Assembly (NCBI GenBank): GCA_035510555.1
Contig: DATKGX010000028.1
Span: 1 to 51,882 of the forward strand
Origin: DATKGX01 sp035510555
GTDB lineage: Bacteria > Patescibacteriota > Microgenomatia > Levybacterales > UBA12049
DNA length: 51,882 nucleotides
Direction of reading: 5' to 3'
The position numbers and the translations under genes were made by a program. This document shows, one piece after another, positions 23,756-32,148 of this stretch. The notes under the pieces were generated by a model. That model had not been told where the DNA came from. It did no database searches and saw only the letters and a program-made list of their open reading frames with translations. The stretch's first letter is position 1; each line of letters opens with the position of its first letter.

Positions 23756-25618
23756 ATGTTCCCGACGAAGATTAAGAAACCAAAAAAAATCAGACAATTG
23801 AGATTTAAGCTAAATCTTTCCTGGAAAAACCTGATTATCTACGCCTTTTTAATCCTTTTTACCGGTTTTCTTTTCTTAGGAATTGCCCAGCCAAGCACTA
23901 ATCAAACCCAAACCACCAAAACAGTCCCTTTGTCTCAGCTAATCCAAGATGTTAAGCAGGGAAAAGTAACTTCTTTGGATGTTTCTGCTAATAAAATCGA
24001 CGCCACCGAAGAAACGGGGATTGTGGAAGCTTCAAAAGAAACAACCGCTGATGTCTACCAACTTTTCCAAAACGCCGGAGTCAAGCTGGACAAGACAAAA
24101 GTTAACATCAAAGACGATACGGCTTTAAATAATTGGGTTAATATTTTGTCTGGAGTTTTGCCGATTCTTTTAATGGTGGCTTTTTTCTACTTTATTTTCC
24201 GCCAAGCGCGGGGAGCGCAGGAAAGCGTGTTTTCATTTGGGCAGTCAAAGGCTAAAATCTTTAATAAAGATAAGCCAAAAATTACTTTTAAAGATGTAGC
24301 CGGAGTAGATGAAGCAAAGCAGGAGCTAAGAGAAGTAGTCGACTTTTTAAAAAACCCGGGTAAATATAAAGCGATGGGAGCCAGAACTCCAAAAGGAGTA
24401 TTAATGGTCGGGCCATCGGGAACCGGTAAAACGCTGTTGGCTAGAGCCACCGCCGGCGAAGCCAATGTGCAATTTTTCTCCATGGCAGGCAGTGAATTTA
24501 TGGAAATGCTGGTCGGAGTCGGAGCATCAAGAGTTCGGGATTTATTCAACACCGCCAAAAAAGCCCAGCCGGCAATAATTTTTATTGACGAGGTAGACGC
24601 CATTGGCAGGCAAAGAGGTTATGGACTAATGGGCGGACATGACGAAAGAGAGCAGACCCTAAACCAAATCCTGGTCGAAATGGATGGTTTTACCCCAACC
24701 GAACAATTGGTGGTAATTGCCGCAACTAACAGACCAGACGTTTTGGACCCGGCGCTGGTTCGGCCGGGCAGATTTGACCGCCGAGTAGTCTTGGAGCTAC
24801 CGGATGTTAAAGGTAGAGAAGCAATTTTAGCAATTCATGCCAGAGGTAAACCATTCACTAAAGGTGTCAACTGGGAGAAAATTGCTAAACGTACAGTCGG
24901 ATTTTCGGGCGCGGATTTAGAGAACATGCTAAACGAAGCGGCAATTTTAGCCGCGCGCTTAGGTAAAAAAGCGATTGACATGAGCGATTTGGAAGAAGCA
25001 GCCACCAAGGTAAAGTTGGGTCCGGAGAAAAAAAGACTGCAGACAGAAGAAGACCGCAAAATGACGGCTTATCACGAAGCTGGCCACGCTTTAGTTTCCT
25101 GGTTTATGCCACACATGGATCCGGTTCACCGCATTTCGATAGTATCGCGCGGCATGTCTTTAGGCCATACCATGATGGAGCCAATGGACAGAATTCACGA
25201 AACAAAAACCCATCTAATTGAACAAATCGCGGTGATGTTGGGAGGAAGAGCAGCGGAGAGTTTGGTGTTTAATGAAGTGACGACCGGCGCGTCTGATGAT
25301 ATTACCAAAGCCACCGAAGTGGCCAGAATGATGGTGACGGAATACGGCATGAGTGAGTTGGGCCCTTTGAATTTGGCGTCAGATCCAAGAACGCCTTATG
25401 AACAATCAACGGTTTCAGAAGATATGGCTTCTAAAATTGACGCGCAGGTGAAAAAAATCACAGATGAAGGCTACAAAGAAGCAGTAAACATTCTTAGTAA
25501 ATTGAGAAAGAAATTAGATGTTCTGGCAGAAGAATTATTGGAAAAAGAAACTTTGGAGTCGGAAGAATTTGAAAAACTAATCGGTTCAAAACCCGCGACC
25601 ATTCCCGTCAAGGCCTAA
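23756..25618 (+). CDS. ftsH: ATP-dependent zinc metalloprotease FtsH
   Basis: 620 aa. Membrane-anchored quality-control protease. Two membrane segments (about residues 28-48 and 125-145) flank a small periplasmic domain. The AAA domain has Walker A VGPSGTGKT, Walker B IIFIDEVDAIG, the second region of homology (AATNRPDVLDPALVRPGRFDRR), and the zinc protease motif HEAGH near residue 435. An upstream in-frame ATG at 23735 is rejected because TATAAT (23741-23746) lies within it; the ATG at 23756 is 9 nt past that box. An orphan gene with a similar 3' junction follows. Confidence 0.96.
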   Translation: MFPTKIKKPKKIRQLRFKLNLSWKNLIIYAFLILFTGFLFLGIAQPSTNQTQTTKTVPLSQLIQDVKQGKVTSLDVSANKIDATEETGIVEASKETTADVYQLFQNAGVKLDKTKVNIKDDTALNNWVNILSGVLPILLMVAFFYFIFRQARGAQESVFSFGQSKAKIFNKDKPKITFKDVAGVDEAKQELREVVDFLKNPGKYKAMGARTPKGVLMVGPSGTGKTLLARATAGEANVQFFSMAGSEFMEMLVGVGASRVRDLFNTAKKAQPAIIFIDEVDAIGRQRGYGLMGGHDEREQTLNQILVEMDGFTPTEQLVVIAATNRPDVLDPALVRPGRFDRRVVLELPDVKGREAILAIHARGKPFTKGVNWEKIAKRTVGFSGADLENMLNEAAILAARLGKKAIDMSDLEEAATKVKLGPEKKRLQTEEDRKMTAYHEAGHALVSWFMPHMDPVHRISIVSRGMSLGHTMMEPMDRIHETKTHLIEQIAVMLGGRAAESLVFNEVTTGASDDITKATEVARMMVTEYGMSELGPLNLASDPRTPYEQSTVSEDMASKIDAQVKKITDEGYKEAVNILSKLRKKLDVLAEELLEKETLESEEFEKLIGSKPATIPVKA

Positions 25619-25653
25619 TTGACAATAGTAGTTTTTTAAAATACCATAACTTT

Positions 25654-26226
25654 ATGGCAGAAGCAGATAAAGACGGATCGCAGAAAACAACGATTGACCC
25701 AGCGATAGTAGCGAAATTAGAGGAGTTAGTTGCTGGGGCTATAGCTTCTCCTAAGCCTCTAAATTCACGAAGCCCACTGGAAGCTTTTAAAAATGCCGCT
25801 GTTCCAGCAAGAGAATTTGGTGAGGTTGTGGCAGTTCAATCATTTGTAGATGTAGCTGCTTTAAACCAAGGAGACTTAGTTTGGTGGAGAGACGATGCGG
25901 GAAAGACAGGTTATTTCCTAATAAGTACTCCGGTTGAAGGCCAAAAATATGCGACAGGCCTAGCGAGATTTATTGACTATGAAGGAAAACTTTTTGAAGG
26001 TGAAGCTACTTTTCAGGGAGCTACGATGGGAACTTCTCTAAATGAAAATAAAGTGTCGAAAAACTTAAGAGTTGAAGTCTCAATTCCTGGTAGAGCTTTA
26101 CCCGAGGATTTTACTAATCTAACAGACGCTGATGTAAAAGCTCACATCCCAACGCAAAAGTTGTCAGGAGTTGTGAGACAAATAGGTATTATTCCAGCAA
26201 CGAGTATAGCTGCAGGGTTAGCCTAA
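25654..26226 (+). CDS. Orphan hypothetical protein
   Basis: 190 aa, not recognised. Begins MAEADKDGSQ with an acidic, Ala-rich helix; the middle is beta-rich (VAALNQGDLVWWRDDAGKTG, ending in YFLIST), with possible small barrel fold; no membrane segment. Promoter TTGACA (25619-25624), 17 bp, TACCAT (25642-25647), then 6 nt to ATG. The words GCC TAA TTGACA occur at the stop of ftsH and again at the stop of this gene, as though the gene were inserted between duplicated junctions. Confidence 0.52.
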   Translation: MAEADKDGSQKTTIDPAIVAKLEELVAGAIASPKPLNSRSPLEAFKNAAVPAREFGEVVAVQSFVDVAALNQGDLVWWRDDAGKTGYFLISTPVEGQKYATGLARFIDYEGKLFEGEATFQGATMGTSLNENKVSKNLRVEVSIPGRALPEDFTNLTDADVKAHIPTQKLSGVVRQIGIIPATSIAAGLA

Positions 26227-26261
26227 TTGACAAATTAAATCCGACAATACAATAATAAGTT

Positions 26262-26897
26262 ATGGCAAAGAATTTAGTAAAAACTCATTTCTCGAAACAA
26301 GAAGCCATCAGCTACGGATTTAAACTTGCCAAAGAGAATCTCTTTTTCTTTGTTGTTCTATTTGTAATCGTAATGTTAGTTTCGGGAGCAATGTCTGTGT
26401 TAAGTGGTCTATCTGCACATGAGCCGGCATTCGCTTTTGTCCTCTGGCTTTTGCAGATGGTAGTAAACTTGATTATCGGCATTGGGATAATTAATATCTG
26501 TCTTAAATTTTTAGATAATCAGAAGCCAAAGTATAAAGATCTTTTTTACTACAAACCAATTGTCAATTACTTTCTAGCTTCGTTATTGGAAGGTTTGATT
26601 GTAGTCGGAGGTTTCATTCTTTTAATTATTCCGGGAATATTTTTTGCCCTTCGGTTGCAATTTACGAGTTATTTAGTCGTTGATAAAAAGCTTGGTCCGG
26701 TTGAAGCGATTAAAACCAGTTGGAAAATAACCGGAGGAAATGCTTGGAATCTTTTCTTTTTTGGGATATTACTTGGTTTAATAAATATTTTAGGGGTACT
26801 TTGTCTTTTGATCGGATTATTTGTAACAGTACCTCTAAGCATGCTGGCGACGACTTTTGTTTATCGCAAGCTCCTCTTACAATCAAAAGCTGCCTAG
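26262..26897 (+). CDS. Polytopic membrane protein, DUF975/YciC-like
   Basis: 211 aa with about five hydrophobic segments. LIIPGIFFALRLQFTSYLVVDKKLGPVEAIKTSWKIT is the recognisable part: a kinked IPGI segment followed by a DxxxGPxEAIKxSW motif found in several families of bacterial membrane proteins of unknown role (DUF975, YciC and glycerophosphodiesterase membrane domains). It is likely to sit in the cytoplasmic membrane. It begins with a short promoter region (TACAAT ending 8 nt before ATG). Confidence 0.6.
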   Translation: MAKNLVKTHFSKQEAISYGFKLAKENLFFFVVLFVIVMLVSGAMSVLSGLSAHEPAFAFVLWLLQMVVNLIIGIGIINICLKFLDNQKPKYKDLFYYKPIVNYFLASLLEGLIVVGGFILLIIPGIFFALRLQFTSYLVVDKKLGPVEAIKTSWKITGGNAWNLFFFGILLGLINILGVLCLLIGLFVTVPLSMLATTFVYRKLLLQSKAA

Positions 26898-26913
26898 GTT
26901 ATAATCAATTCAG

Positions 26914-27846
26914 ATGAAGAAGTTAGTTCTAATTGACGGTAATGCCATTATTCACCGCGCTTTTCATGCATTACCACTGCTTAATAATAAAGATGGTATG
27001 CCGACCAACGCGGTGTACGGGTTTTTTATGATGCTTTTAAAAATCGTTGAGGATTTGCAGCCCGAGTATTTGATAGTTTGTTTTGATAAAGCCGCGCCGA
27101 CCTTTCGGAAACAGCTCTATGTCGGTTATCAAGCCACCAGACCAAAAATTTCCGATGATCTTTCGCCGCAGTTTGCGGTTGTTCATAAAGCGCTGGACGA
27201 AGCGAAAATTATACATTTTGAAGTTGACGGCTATGAGGCAGATGACTTAATCGGTACCATTTCCAAAGAAGCTAAGGCTAAAGACTTACAAACAATTATT
27301 GTTTCGGGCGACAGGGATTTATTGCAGTTGGTTAACGGGAAAGTGCTGATGCTGGCGCCGATTATCGGGATGACCAAAATGACTTTGTTTGATGAAACAA
27401 AAGTTAGAGAAAAATACGGACTCGAACCTTGGCAAATTGTGGACTACAAAGCGTTGGTGGGGGATGCCTCAGATAACTATCCGGGCGTTTCGGGGATTGG
27501 TCCAAAAACCGCCAGCGGACTTTTGAATAAATACCAAACCTTAGAAGGAATTTACCAGCATCTTGGAGAACTTTCGCCGCAAGTTCAGGAAAAGCTGGCG
27601 CAAGACGCCGAACAGGCGGCACTGGCGAAGAAACTGGCGACCATTGTGTTGGATGCGCCGGTTAAACTTGACGAAACCGAAGCGGAAATTACTAAAATAG
27701 ATAAAGCCGCTTTGAAGAAAGTTTTTGAGGAGTTAAACTTTAAAAGTTTGTTAAACCGTCTTGCAAAAGAAAGTCACAAAGTAATCAAAGTTCAATCCAA
27801 AAGTAAGGAAAAGAAAGAAGCAGAAGAACAATTAGGACTTTTATGA
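26914..27846 (+). CDS. Stand-alone 5'-3' exonuclease (PolA N-terminal-type)
   Basis: 310 aa. LIDGNAIIHRAFHAL at the N terminus, PTNAVYGFFMML, DGYEADDLIGT and the acidic cluster VSGDRDLLQLV, then the helix-hairpin-helix DNA-binding segment GDASDNYPGVSGIGPKTASGLL. These are the metal-binding and H3TH features of the DNA polymerase I 5' nuclease (flap endonuclease) domain. No polymerase domain follows; the protein stops after a short Lys/Glu-rich tail. It may remove RNA primers and flaps. The stop overlaps the ATG of the glycosyltransferase gene (ATGA). Confidence 0.88.
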   Translation: MKKLVLIDGNAIIHRAFHALPLLNNKDGMPTNAVYGFFMMLLKIVEDLQPEYLIVCFDKAAPTFRKQLYVGYQATRPKISDDLSPQFAVVHKALDEAKIIHFEVDGYEADDLIGTISKEAKAKDLQTIIVSGDRDLLQLVNGKVLMLAPIIGMTKMTLFDETKVREKYGLEPWQIVDYKALVGDASDNYPGVSGIGPKTASGLLNKYQTLEGIYQHLGELSPQVQEKLAQDAEQAALAKKLATIVLDAPVKLDETEAEITKIDKAALKKVFEELNFKSLLNRLAKESHKVIKVQSKSKEKKEAEEQLGLL

Positions 27847-28997
27847 AAGTTGCGCTAGTTCACGATTACATAAAAGAATACGGTGGTGCAGAGCGGGTCT
27901 TAGAAGTTTTGTGTGAGATTTTTCCGCAGGCGCCGATTTATACAGCCTTTTGCGCCAAAAACTCGCAAGCGTATAAACACTTCAAAGACAAGCAAATCAT
28001 TGCGTCATGGGTACAATTTATACCTTTTTTCAAAAGCAAACTTTATAGCCCGTTAAGATTTCTGACGCCTTTAATTTGGGGTAGTTTTAACTTTAAGAAA
28101 TACGATTTAGTTATTTCTTCTTCCAGTTGGTATATCGCGAAGGGATTCGGTGCAAGAAGTCAGAAGTCGCCAATCGAGATTTGTTATTGCCACACGCCAC
28201 CAAGATGGCTGTATGGATATACGACTTCGGTTAACTTTCAAAAATACTGGCCGGTTAAAGTTTATGCGTTAATTATCGGACATTTTTTGCGGCTTTATGA
28301 TTTTAAACAGGCGCAAAAAGTCGATTATTTTATTGCCAATTCCAAAGAAGTTCAATCTCGAATAAAAAAGTTCTACCGACGTAATGCAACCGTGATTTAC
28401 CCGCCGGTAGATTTAGCGGGTAGCAAATGGCAGGTAGTAAATAGTAAAACGAATGACAACGAGCCACGAGCCACGAGCCACGAGCCTTACTATTTCATCG
28501 TTTCTCGGATTGTCGGGGCAAAAGGCTTGGAATTGGCGGTTGACGCGGCGATCAAATCAGGATTTAAATTAAAAATTGCCGGGTCGCCGGCCGGATATTA
28601 TTTCGAGCACGATAAGCTAGTCAAAAAAGCCCAAAATAAAGTGGAATTCTTAGGACAAGTCAGCGATGAGGAATTGGTAAAGCTTTATAAAGGTGCAAAA
28701 GGTTTTTTGGCGTTGTCACAGGACGAAGACTTTGGGATTACGCCGGTTGAGTCAATGCTTTGCGGGACGCCGGTAATTGCTTTTAACGGCGGAGGGTATA
28801 AGGAAACGGTTGTTGATGGTAAAACCGGAATTTTGTTTAACGACTATTCGGTAGGTGGCCTAATCGAAGCGGTCAAAAAGTTCGAAAGTTCAAAGTTCAG
28901 CGCAGAAGATTGTATCGAGCAAGCGCAAAAGTTTTCTAAAGAAAGATTTAAAAGGGAGATAGAAGAGTTTGTAAAAAAATATGCCGGAATTGCCTGA
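27843..28997 (+). CDS. Family 4 glycosyltransferase
   Basis: 384 aa, GT-B fold. N-terminal domain begins MKVALVHDYIKEYGGAERVLE (family-typical HDY..GGAE). CHTPPRWLY near residue 118 is typical of WbaZ/mannosyl-type enzymes. The C-terminal domain contains YFIVSRIVGAKGLELAVDA, the EX7E region EDFGITPVESMLCGTPVIAF and GGGYKETVVDGKTGILF. It probably transfers a sugar in cell-surface polysaccharide synthesis. The inter-domain linker (about residues 198-215) is encoded in part by four copies of a 7-nt repeat, which is unusual. It overlaps mutM by 17 nt. Confidence 0.85.
   Translation: MKVALVHDYIKEYGGAERVLEVLCEIFPQAPIYTAFCAKNSQAYKHFKDKQIIASWVQFIPFFKSKLYSPLRFLTPLIWGSFNFKKYDLVISSSSWYIAKGFGARSQKSPIEICYCHTPPRWLYGYTTSVNFQKYWPVKVYALIIGHFLRLYDFKQAQKVDYFIANSKEVQSRIKKFYRRNATVIYPPVDLAGSKWQVVNSKTNDNEPRATSHEPYYFIVSRIVGAKGLELAVDAAIKSGFKLKIAGSPAGYYFEHDKLVKKAQNKVEFLGQVSDEELVKLYKGAKGFLALSQDEDFGITPVESMLCGTPVIAFNGGGYKETVVDGKTGILFNDYSVGGLIEAVKKFESSKFSAEDCIEQAQKFSKERFKREIEEFVKKYAGIA
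28459..28486 (+). repeat. Heptanucleotide repeat (ACGAGCC)x4 inside the glycosyltransferase gene
   Basis: Four perfect tandem copies of ACGAGCC. Because 7 is not a multiple of 3, gain or loss of one copy would shift the frame between the two GT-B domains. The encoded residues EPRATSHEP are a non-conserved linker. Confidence 0.92.
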
Positions 28998-29847
28998 AGT
29001 TGAGACGATAAAATTAGGTTTACAAAAATGTCTTGTTGGACATAAAATCGAAGATGTTGAGGTGCGCGTGTCGAAAATCTTCCAAGGAACCCCCAAAGAC
29101 ATTATCGGCGCAAAAGTAATTGATATCAAAAGAATCGGCAAGGGCTTAATTATCGAGCTTAATAATGGTTTTGTGCTCACGGTGCATCTAAAAATGACTG
29201 GGCAGCTGGTTTTTCAAGATAAAACCACTGAGAACTCAACTCTATCCAAAAAAGTCGGCGGAGACGTGCTTCCTTCCAAATATTCCCACGTTATTTTCAG
29301 TTTGGATAAAGGAGCAAAGCTTTATTATAATGATTTGCGCCGGTTTGGTTGGGTAAAAGTGCTCAAAAAAGAGGAATTAAAAGATGTTGCATTCTTTAAT
29401 GAAATGGGACCGGAGCCAAAAGTGGGGGAGGACTTAGCCGGAAAAGAATTAACGCTGGATTACTTCAAAAACACGATCCAAAAAGGCAATTTGCCGGTCA
29501 AACTTTTACTGATGGACCAGAAAAAAATCGGAGGAATCGGCAATATCTATGCTAACGACGCGCTTTTCTTGGCAGGAATTGATCCAAGAAGAAAGGGTAA
29601 GACGCTCACGGACGAAGAAATTGAAAAACTATTTAAGGCAATTTATGAAGTCATCAGAAAAAGTTTAAGTTATGGCGGATCATCGGACGAAAATTTCGTC
29701 AACGTGCTCGGCCAGGAGGGGAATTATCAGAATCATACTTTAGTTTACGGAAAAAAAGGCGAGAAGTGCTCGATCTGCGGCGCAACGATTGAAAAAATCC
29801 AATTGGGTGGTCGCGGAACCTATTTTTGCCCCAAGCATCAACGATGA
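28981..29847 (+). CDS. mutM: Formamidopyrimidine-DNA glycosylase
   Basis: 288 aa. Removes 8-oxoguanine and FaPy lesions and nicks the abasic site. It begins MPELPEVETI, with catalytic Pro2 and Glu3 once Met is removed, and has LTVHLKMTGQL, the DLRRFGWV strand, GGIGNIYANDALFLAGIDP, and a C-terminal zinc finger (CSICGATIEKIQLGGRGTYFCPKHQ). The start lies 17 nt inside the end of the glycosyltransferase gene. A convergent orphan gene overlaps its last 10 nt. Confidence 0.96.
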   Translation: MPELPEVETIKLGLQKCLVGHKIEDVEVRVSKIFQGTPKDIIGAKVIDIKRIGKGLIIELNNGFVLTVHLKMTGQLVFQDKTTENSTLSKKVGGDVLPSKYSHVIFSLDKGAKLYYNDLRRFGWVKVLKKEELKDVAFFNEMGPEPKVGEDLAGKELTLDYFKNTIQKGNLPVKLLLMDQKKIGGIGNIYANDALFLAGIDPRRKGKTLTDEEIEKLFKAIYEVIRKSLSYGGSSDENFVNVLGQEGNYQNHTLVYGKKGEKCSICGATIEKIQLGGRGTYFCPKHQR

Positions 29848-30269
29848 CTTAGCCGGTGAATATTATAGTTAGATATTTTATCTGCGGTTTGTTTCACGTT
29901 AGTTATTTCCTTAGGGTGAGCTATTGTTCTCTCATCCGCAAGCGCTTTCTCTAAAGTTGAAAGGTCTAGGTCGCTAAGAGTGCTGTTTCTAAGGCGGTTG
30001 GCAATTAGTCTTTCTATTAATAGGATAGCTCCTCCGACTACCGCTGTAGCTACACCGCCAATTTTGTACAGATCGGGTATTGTTTGGAGTATTGCAGGGT
30101 CTTGAGATTTAGCGTGAACGAGAAATCCGTCTATGCCAAGACCTATTCCTCCACCAACCAAAACTGCTCCCTCAGCCTTCAATTCATTGACTAATCTACT
30201 TCTCTCAGGGCATTTCCAACTAACGGCTCTTGTTATAGCTTTCTCAAGAAATCTATCACCTTCTGTCAT
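29838..30269 (-). CDS. Orphan membrane-associated protein
   Basis: 143 aa, not recognised. Residues about 30-60 (AEGAVLVGGGIGLGIDGFLVHA) and 75-100 (IGGVATAVVGGAILLIERLIA) are glycine-rich hydrophobic segments that could span the membrane; both termini are charged. Minus-strand promoter TTGACA (30307-30302), 17 bp, TATAAT (30284-30279), 9 nt to ATG. It is convergent with mutM and shares its last bases. Confidence 0.5.
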   Translation of the reverse strand: MTEGDRFLEKAITRAVSWKCPERSRLVNELKAEGAVLVGGGIGLGIDGFLVHAKSQDPAILQTIPDLYKIGGVATAVVGGAILLIERLIANRLRNSTLSDLDLSTLEKALADERTIAHPKEITNVKQTADKISNYNIHRLSHR

Positions 30270-30314
30270 AGGTAGAGAATTATATTACTAATCCCATAGT
30301 TTGTCAAATATAAT

Positions 30315-30392
30315 TTGCCAGGTTGCTTTTTGGGGAGTTTAATGATAGCATCTAAATCTAGCACTATCCGAGTAGGAAAATGCTAGTTTTTT
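30315..30392 (+). promoter_or_regulatory. Promoter and short hairpin leader of the UMP-kinase-like gene
   Basis: TTGCCA (30315-30320), 17 bp and TTTAAT (30338-30343) form the promoter. The leader of about 43 nt contains CTAGCA (30358-30363) pairing with TGCTAG (30381-30386), directly followed by six T and the ATG at 30393. This has the form of an intrinsic terminator whose U-tract abuts the start codon. A second TAGCA copy (30346-30350) could pair with the same 3' arm, giving an alternative structure. Attenuation is inferred. Confidence 0.45.
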
Positions 30393-31094
30393 ATGGCGTA
30401 TAAGGACAGAATTGTCATGTCCATCGGAGGCTCCCTCATCGTCCCCAACGGTGGGGTAGACACTAAGTTCCTTTCCGAACTTAACGCTTTTATTCGAGAG
30501 CAACTGGCGAAGAATCCAAACCGCCAGTTTTTTTTGGTCATAGGAGGCGGAAAAATCGCCAGAAAATATCGTGACGCCGGGCAACAAGTTATCGGACACG
30601 AACTGACCCGCGACGATTTGGACTGGCTAGGAATTCACGCTACCAAGCTAAACGCCCATCTTGTCCGCACCATTTTCCGCGACCTCGCCCACCCCTACAT
30701 CATTAAGCATTACGAAATCATTAGAAAAGCCGAGGAACCGGTGGTAGTGGCCGCAGGATGGAAGCCGGGTTGGTCAACAGATTTTGACGCGGTTCTCATT
30801 TGTGAGGACTATAATGTTAAGGAAATTATCAATTTAAGTAATGTTAGCCAAGTTTTTAGCGCCGATCCCCGCAAAGACCCCAAAGCTAAGCCAATCAACA
30901 AAATTTCCTGGAAAGACTTTCGAAAACTGGTTGGAGATGTTTGGATTCCGGGAATGAACGCGCCTTTTGATCCGGTAGCGGCGCAAAAAGCCGAGGAATT
31001 AGGCGTAAAAGTAGCGGTAATGTCGGGGCATGACTTTGATAATATCCGAAAATACTTCAACCACGAAAAATTCCTCGGAACTGTGATAGAATAG
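30393..31094 (+). CDS. Amino acid kinase family protein, UMP-kinase-like
   Basis: 233 aa. IVMSIGGSLIVPNGGVD (phosphate-binding N terminus), FFLVIGGGKIARKYRDAG, LDWLGIHATKLNAHLVR, then VVAAGWKPGWSTDFDAVLICEDYN and SADPRKDPKAKPI match the archaeal-type PyrH/UMP kinase branch of the amino acid kinase family. It probably makes UDP from UMP. The usual GATQPGFSTD-like segment is replaced by AGWKPGWSTD. Glutamate 5-kinase or isopentenyl phosphate kinase are less likely given the SADPRKDP motif. Confidence 0.8.
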   Translation: MAYKDRIVMSIGGSLIVPNGGVDTKFLSELNAFIREQLAKNPNRQFFLVIGGGKIARKYRDAGQQVIGHELTRDDLDWLGIHATKLNAHLVRTIFRDLAHPYIIKHYEIIRKAEEPVVVAAGWKPGWSTDFDAVLICEDYNVKEIINLSNVSQVFSADPRKDPKAKPINKISWKDFRKLVGDVWIPGMNAPFDPVAAQKAEELGVKVAVMSGHDFDNIRKYFNHEKFLGTVIE

Positions 31095-31098
31095 CCTC

Positions 31099-32148
31099 GT
31101 GCTTAAATCAATTTCTTTACAAAACTTTCGCAGTTACTCTAAAAAAGAGTTTCTTTTTGCAGAGACTACTTTAATTGTTGGACCTAATACCTCCGGTAAA
31201 AGTAATTTAGTTGAGGCGATTTATCTTCTTTCCACCGGCAAAAGTTTTCGGACCGATAAAGATACGCAAATGCTCAAATTCAGCGAAGAGGTGGGACGGG
31301 TCAAGGGTAAAGTTAATGACGGAGAGTTGGAGGTGCTTATCACGAATGGGGAGGTCAATGGCGGGTCGCAATATAAGAAGTTTTTGGTCAATGGTGTTAG
31401 TAAAAGACGGGTTGATTTTGCCGGAAAGCTGCTGACGGTACTTTTTTCGCCTCAAGATTTGGAAATAATTATTGAATCGCCATCTTTAAGACGGAATTTT
31501 TTGGATGAAGTTTTGGAGCAGACAGACAGAGATTACCGCGTGTCCTCAACTTCTTACGTCAAAGCTTTAAGACAAAGAAACGCGCTTTTAGAAATGACCA
31601 GAGAAACCGGGCGGCGGAATGAAAAACAGTTCGAATACTGGGATAATCTGGTAATTGAAAACGGCAATATCATCACCGCCAAAAGAGAAGAATTCATAAA
31701 TTTCTTAAATTCATCTCTCAAAGATATCTTCAATTGCGTAGTTGAGTACGATAAAAGTCTGATTTCCAGAGAAAGACTGGCGCAGTATGAAAGAGAAGAG
31801 GTGGCGGCGGGAGTGACTTTGGTCGGGCCGCACCGCGATGATTTTTCGGTTTTAATGTTTAACGGTGAGGATAAAACCGCGCACAACGTTAAGTTCTATG
31901 GCTCCCGAGGGCAACAGCGCCTGGCAATCTTACAACTAAAAATGCTGCAACTTCTGTTCATAGAGAAATTATTAGGCGAAAGACCGCTATTACTATTGGA
32001 CGATATTTTTTCGGAGCTAGACGAAGACCATATTCAGCTGATTTTGGAGGAGATTGGTAAACAGCAAACGATTATCACCACAACCCATGAAGAATTTATT
32101 CCCAAAAAACTGTTAAAATCAATGAAGATAGTTAGTTTACAAAGATGA
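31099..32148 (+). CDS. recF: DNA replication and repair protein RecF
   Basis: 349 aa, GTG start. An SMC-like ATPase that helps load RecA at gaps. Walker A is VGPNTSGKSNLVEAIYLL (residues about 28-46), the LSTGKSFRT segment follows, the signature GSRGQQRLAILQLKM lies near residue 270 and Walker B LLLLDDIFSELDEDH near 300. It is preceded within 4 nt by the UMP-kinase-like gene and overlaps the next gene by 4 nt, so it is inside an operon rather than at an origin of replication. Confidence 0.93.
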   Translation: MLKSISLQNFRSYSKKEFLFAETTLIVGPNTSGKSNLVEAIYLLSTGKSFRTDKDTQMLKFSEEVGRVKGKVNDGELEVLITNGEVNGGSQYKKFLVNGVSKRRVDFAGKLLTVLFSPQDLEIIIESPSLRRNFLDEVLEQTDRDYRVSSTSYVKALRQRNALLEMTRETGRRNEKQFEYWDNLVIENGNIITAKREEFINFLNSSLKDIFNCVVEYDKSLISRERLAQYEREEVAAGVTLVGPHRDDFSVLMFNGEDKTAHNVKFYGSRGQQRLAILQLKMLQLLFIEKLLGERPLLLLDDIFSELDEDHIQLILEEIGKQQTIITTTHEEFIPKKLLKSMKIVSLQR

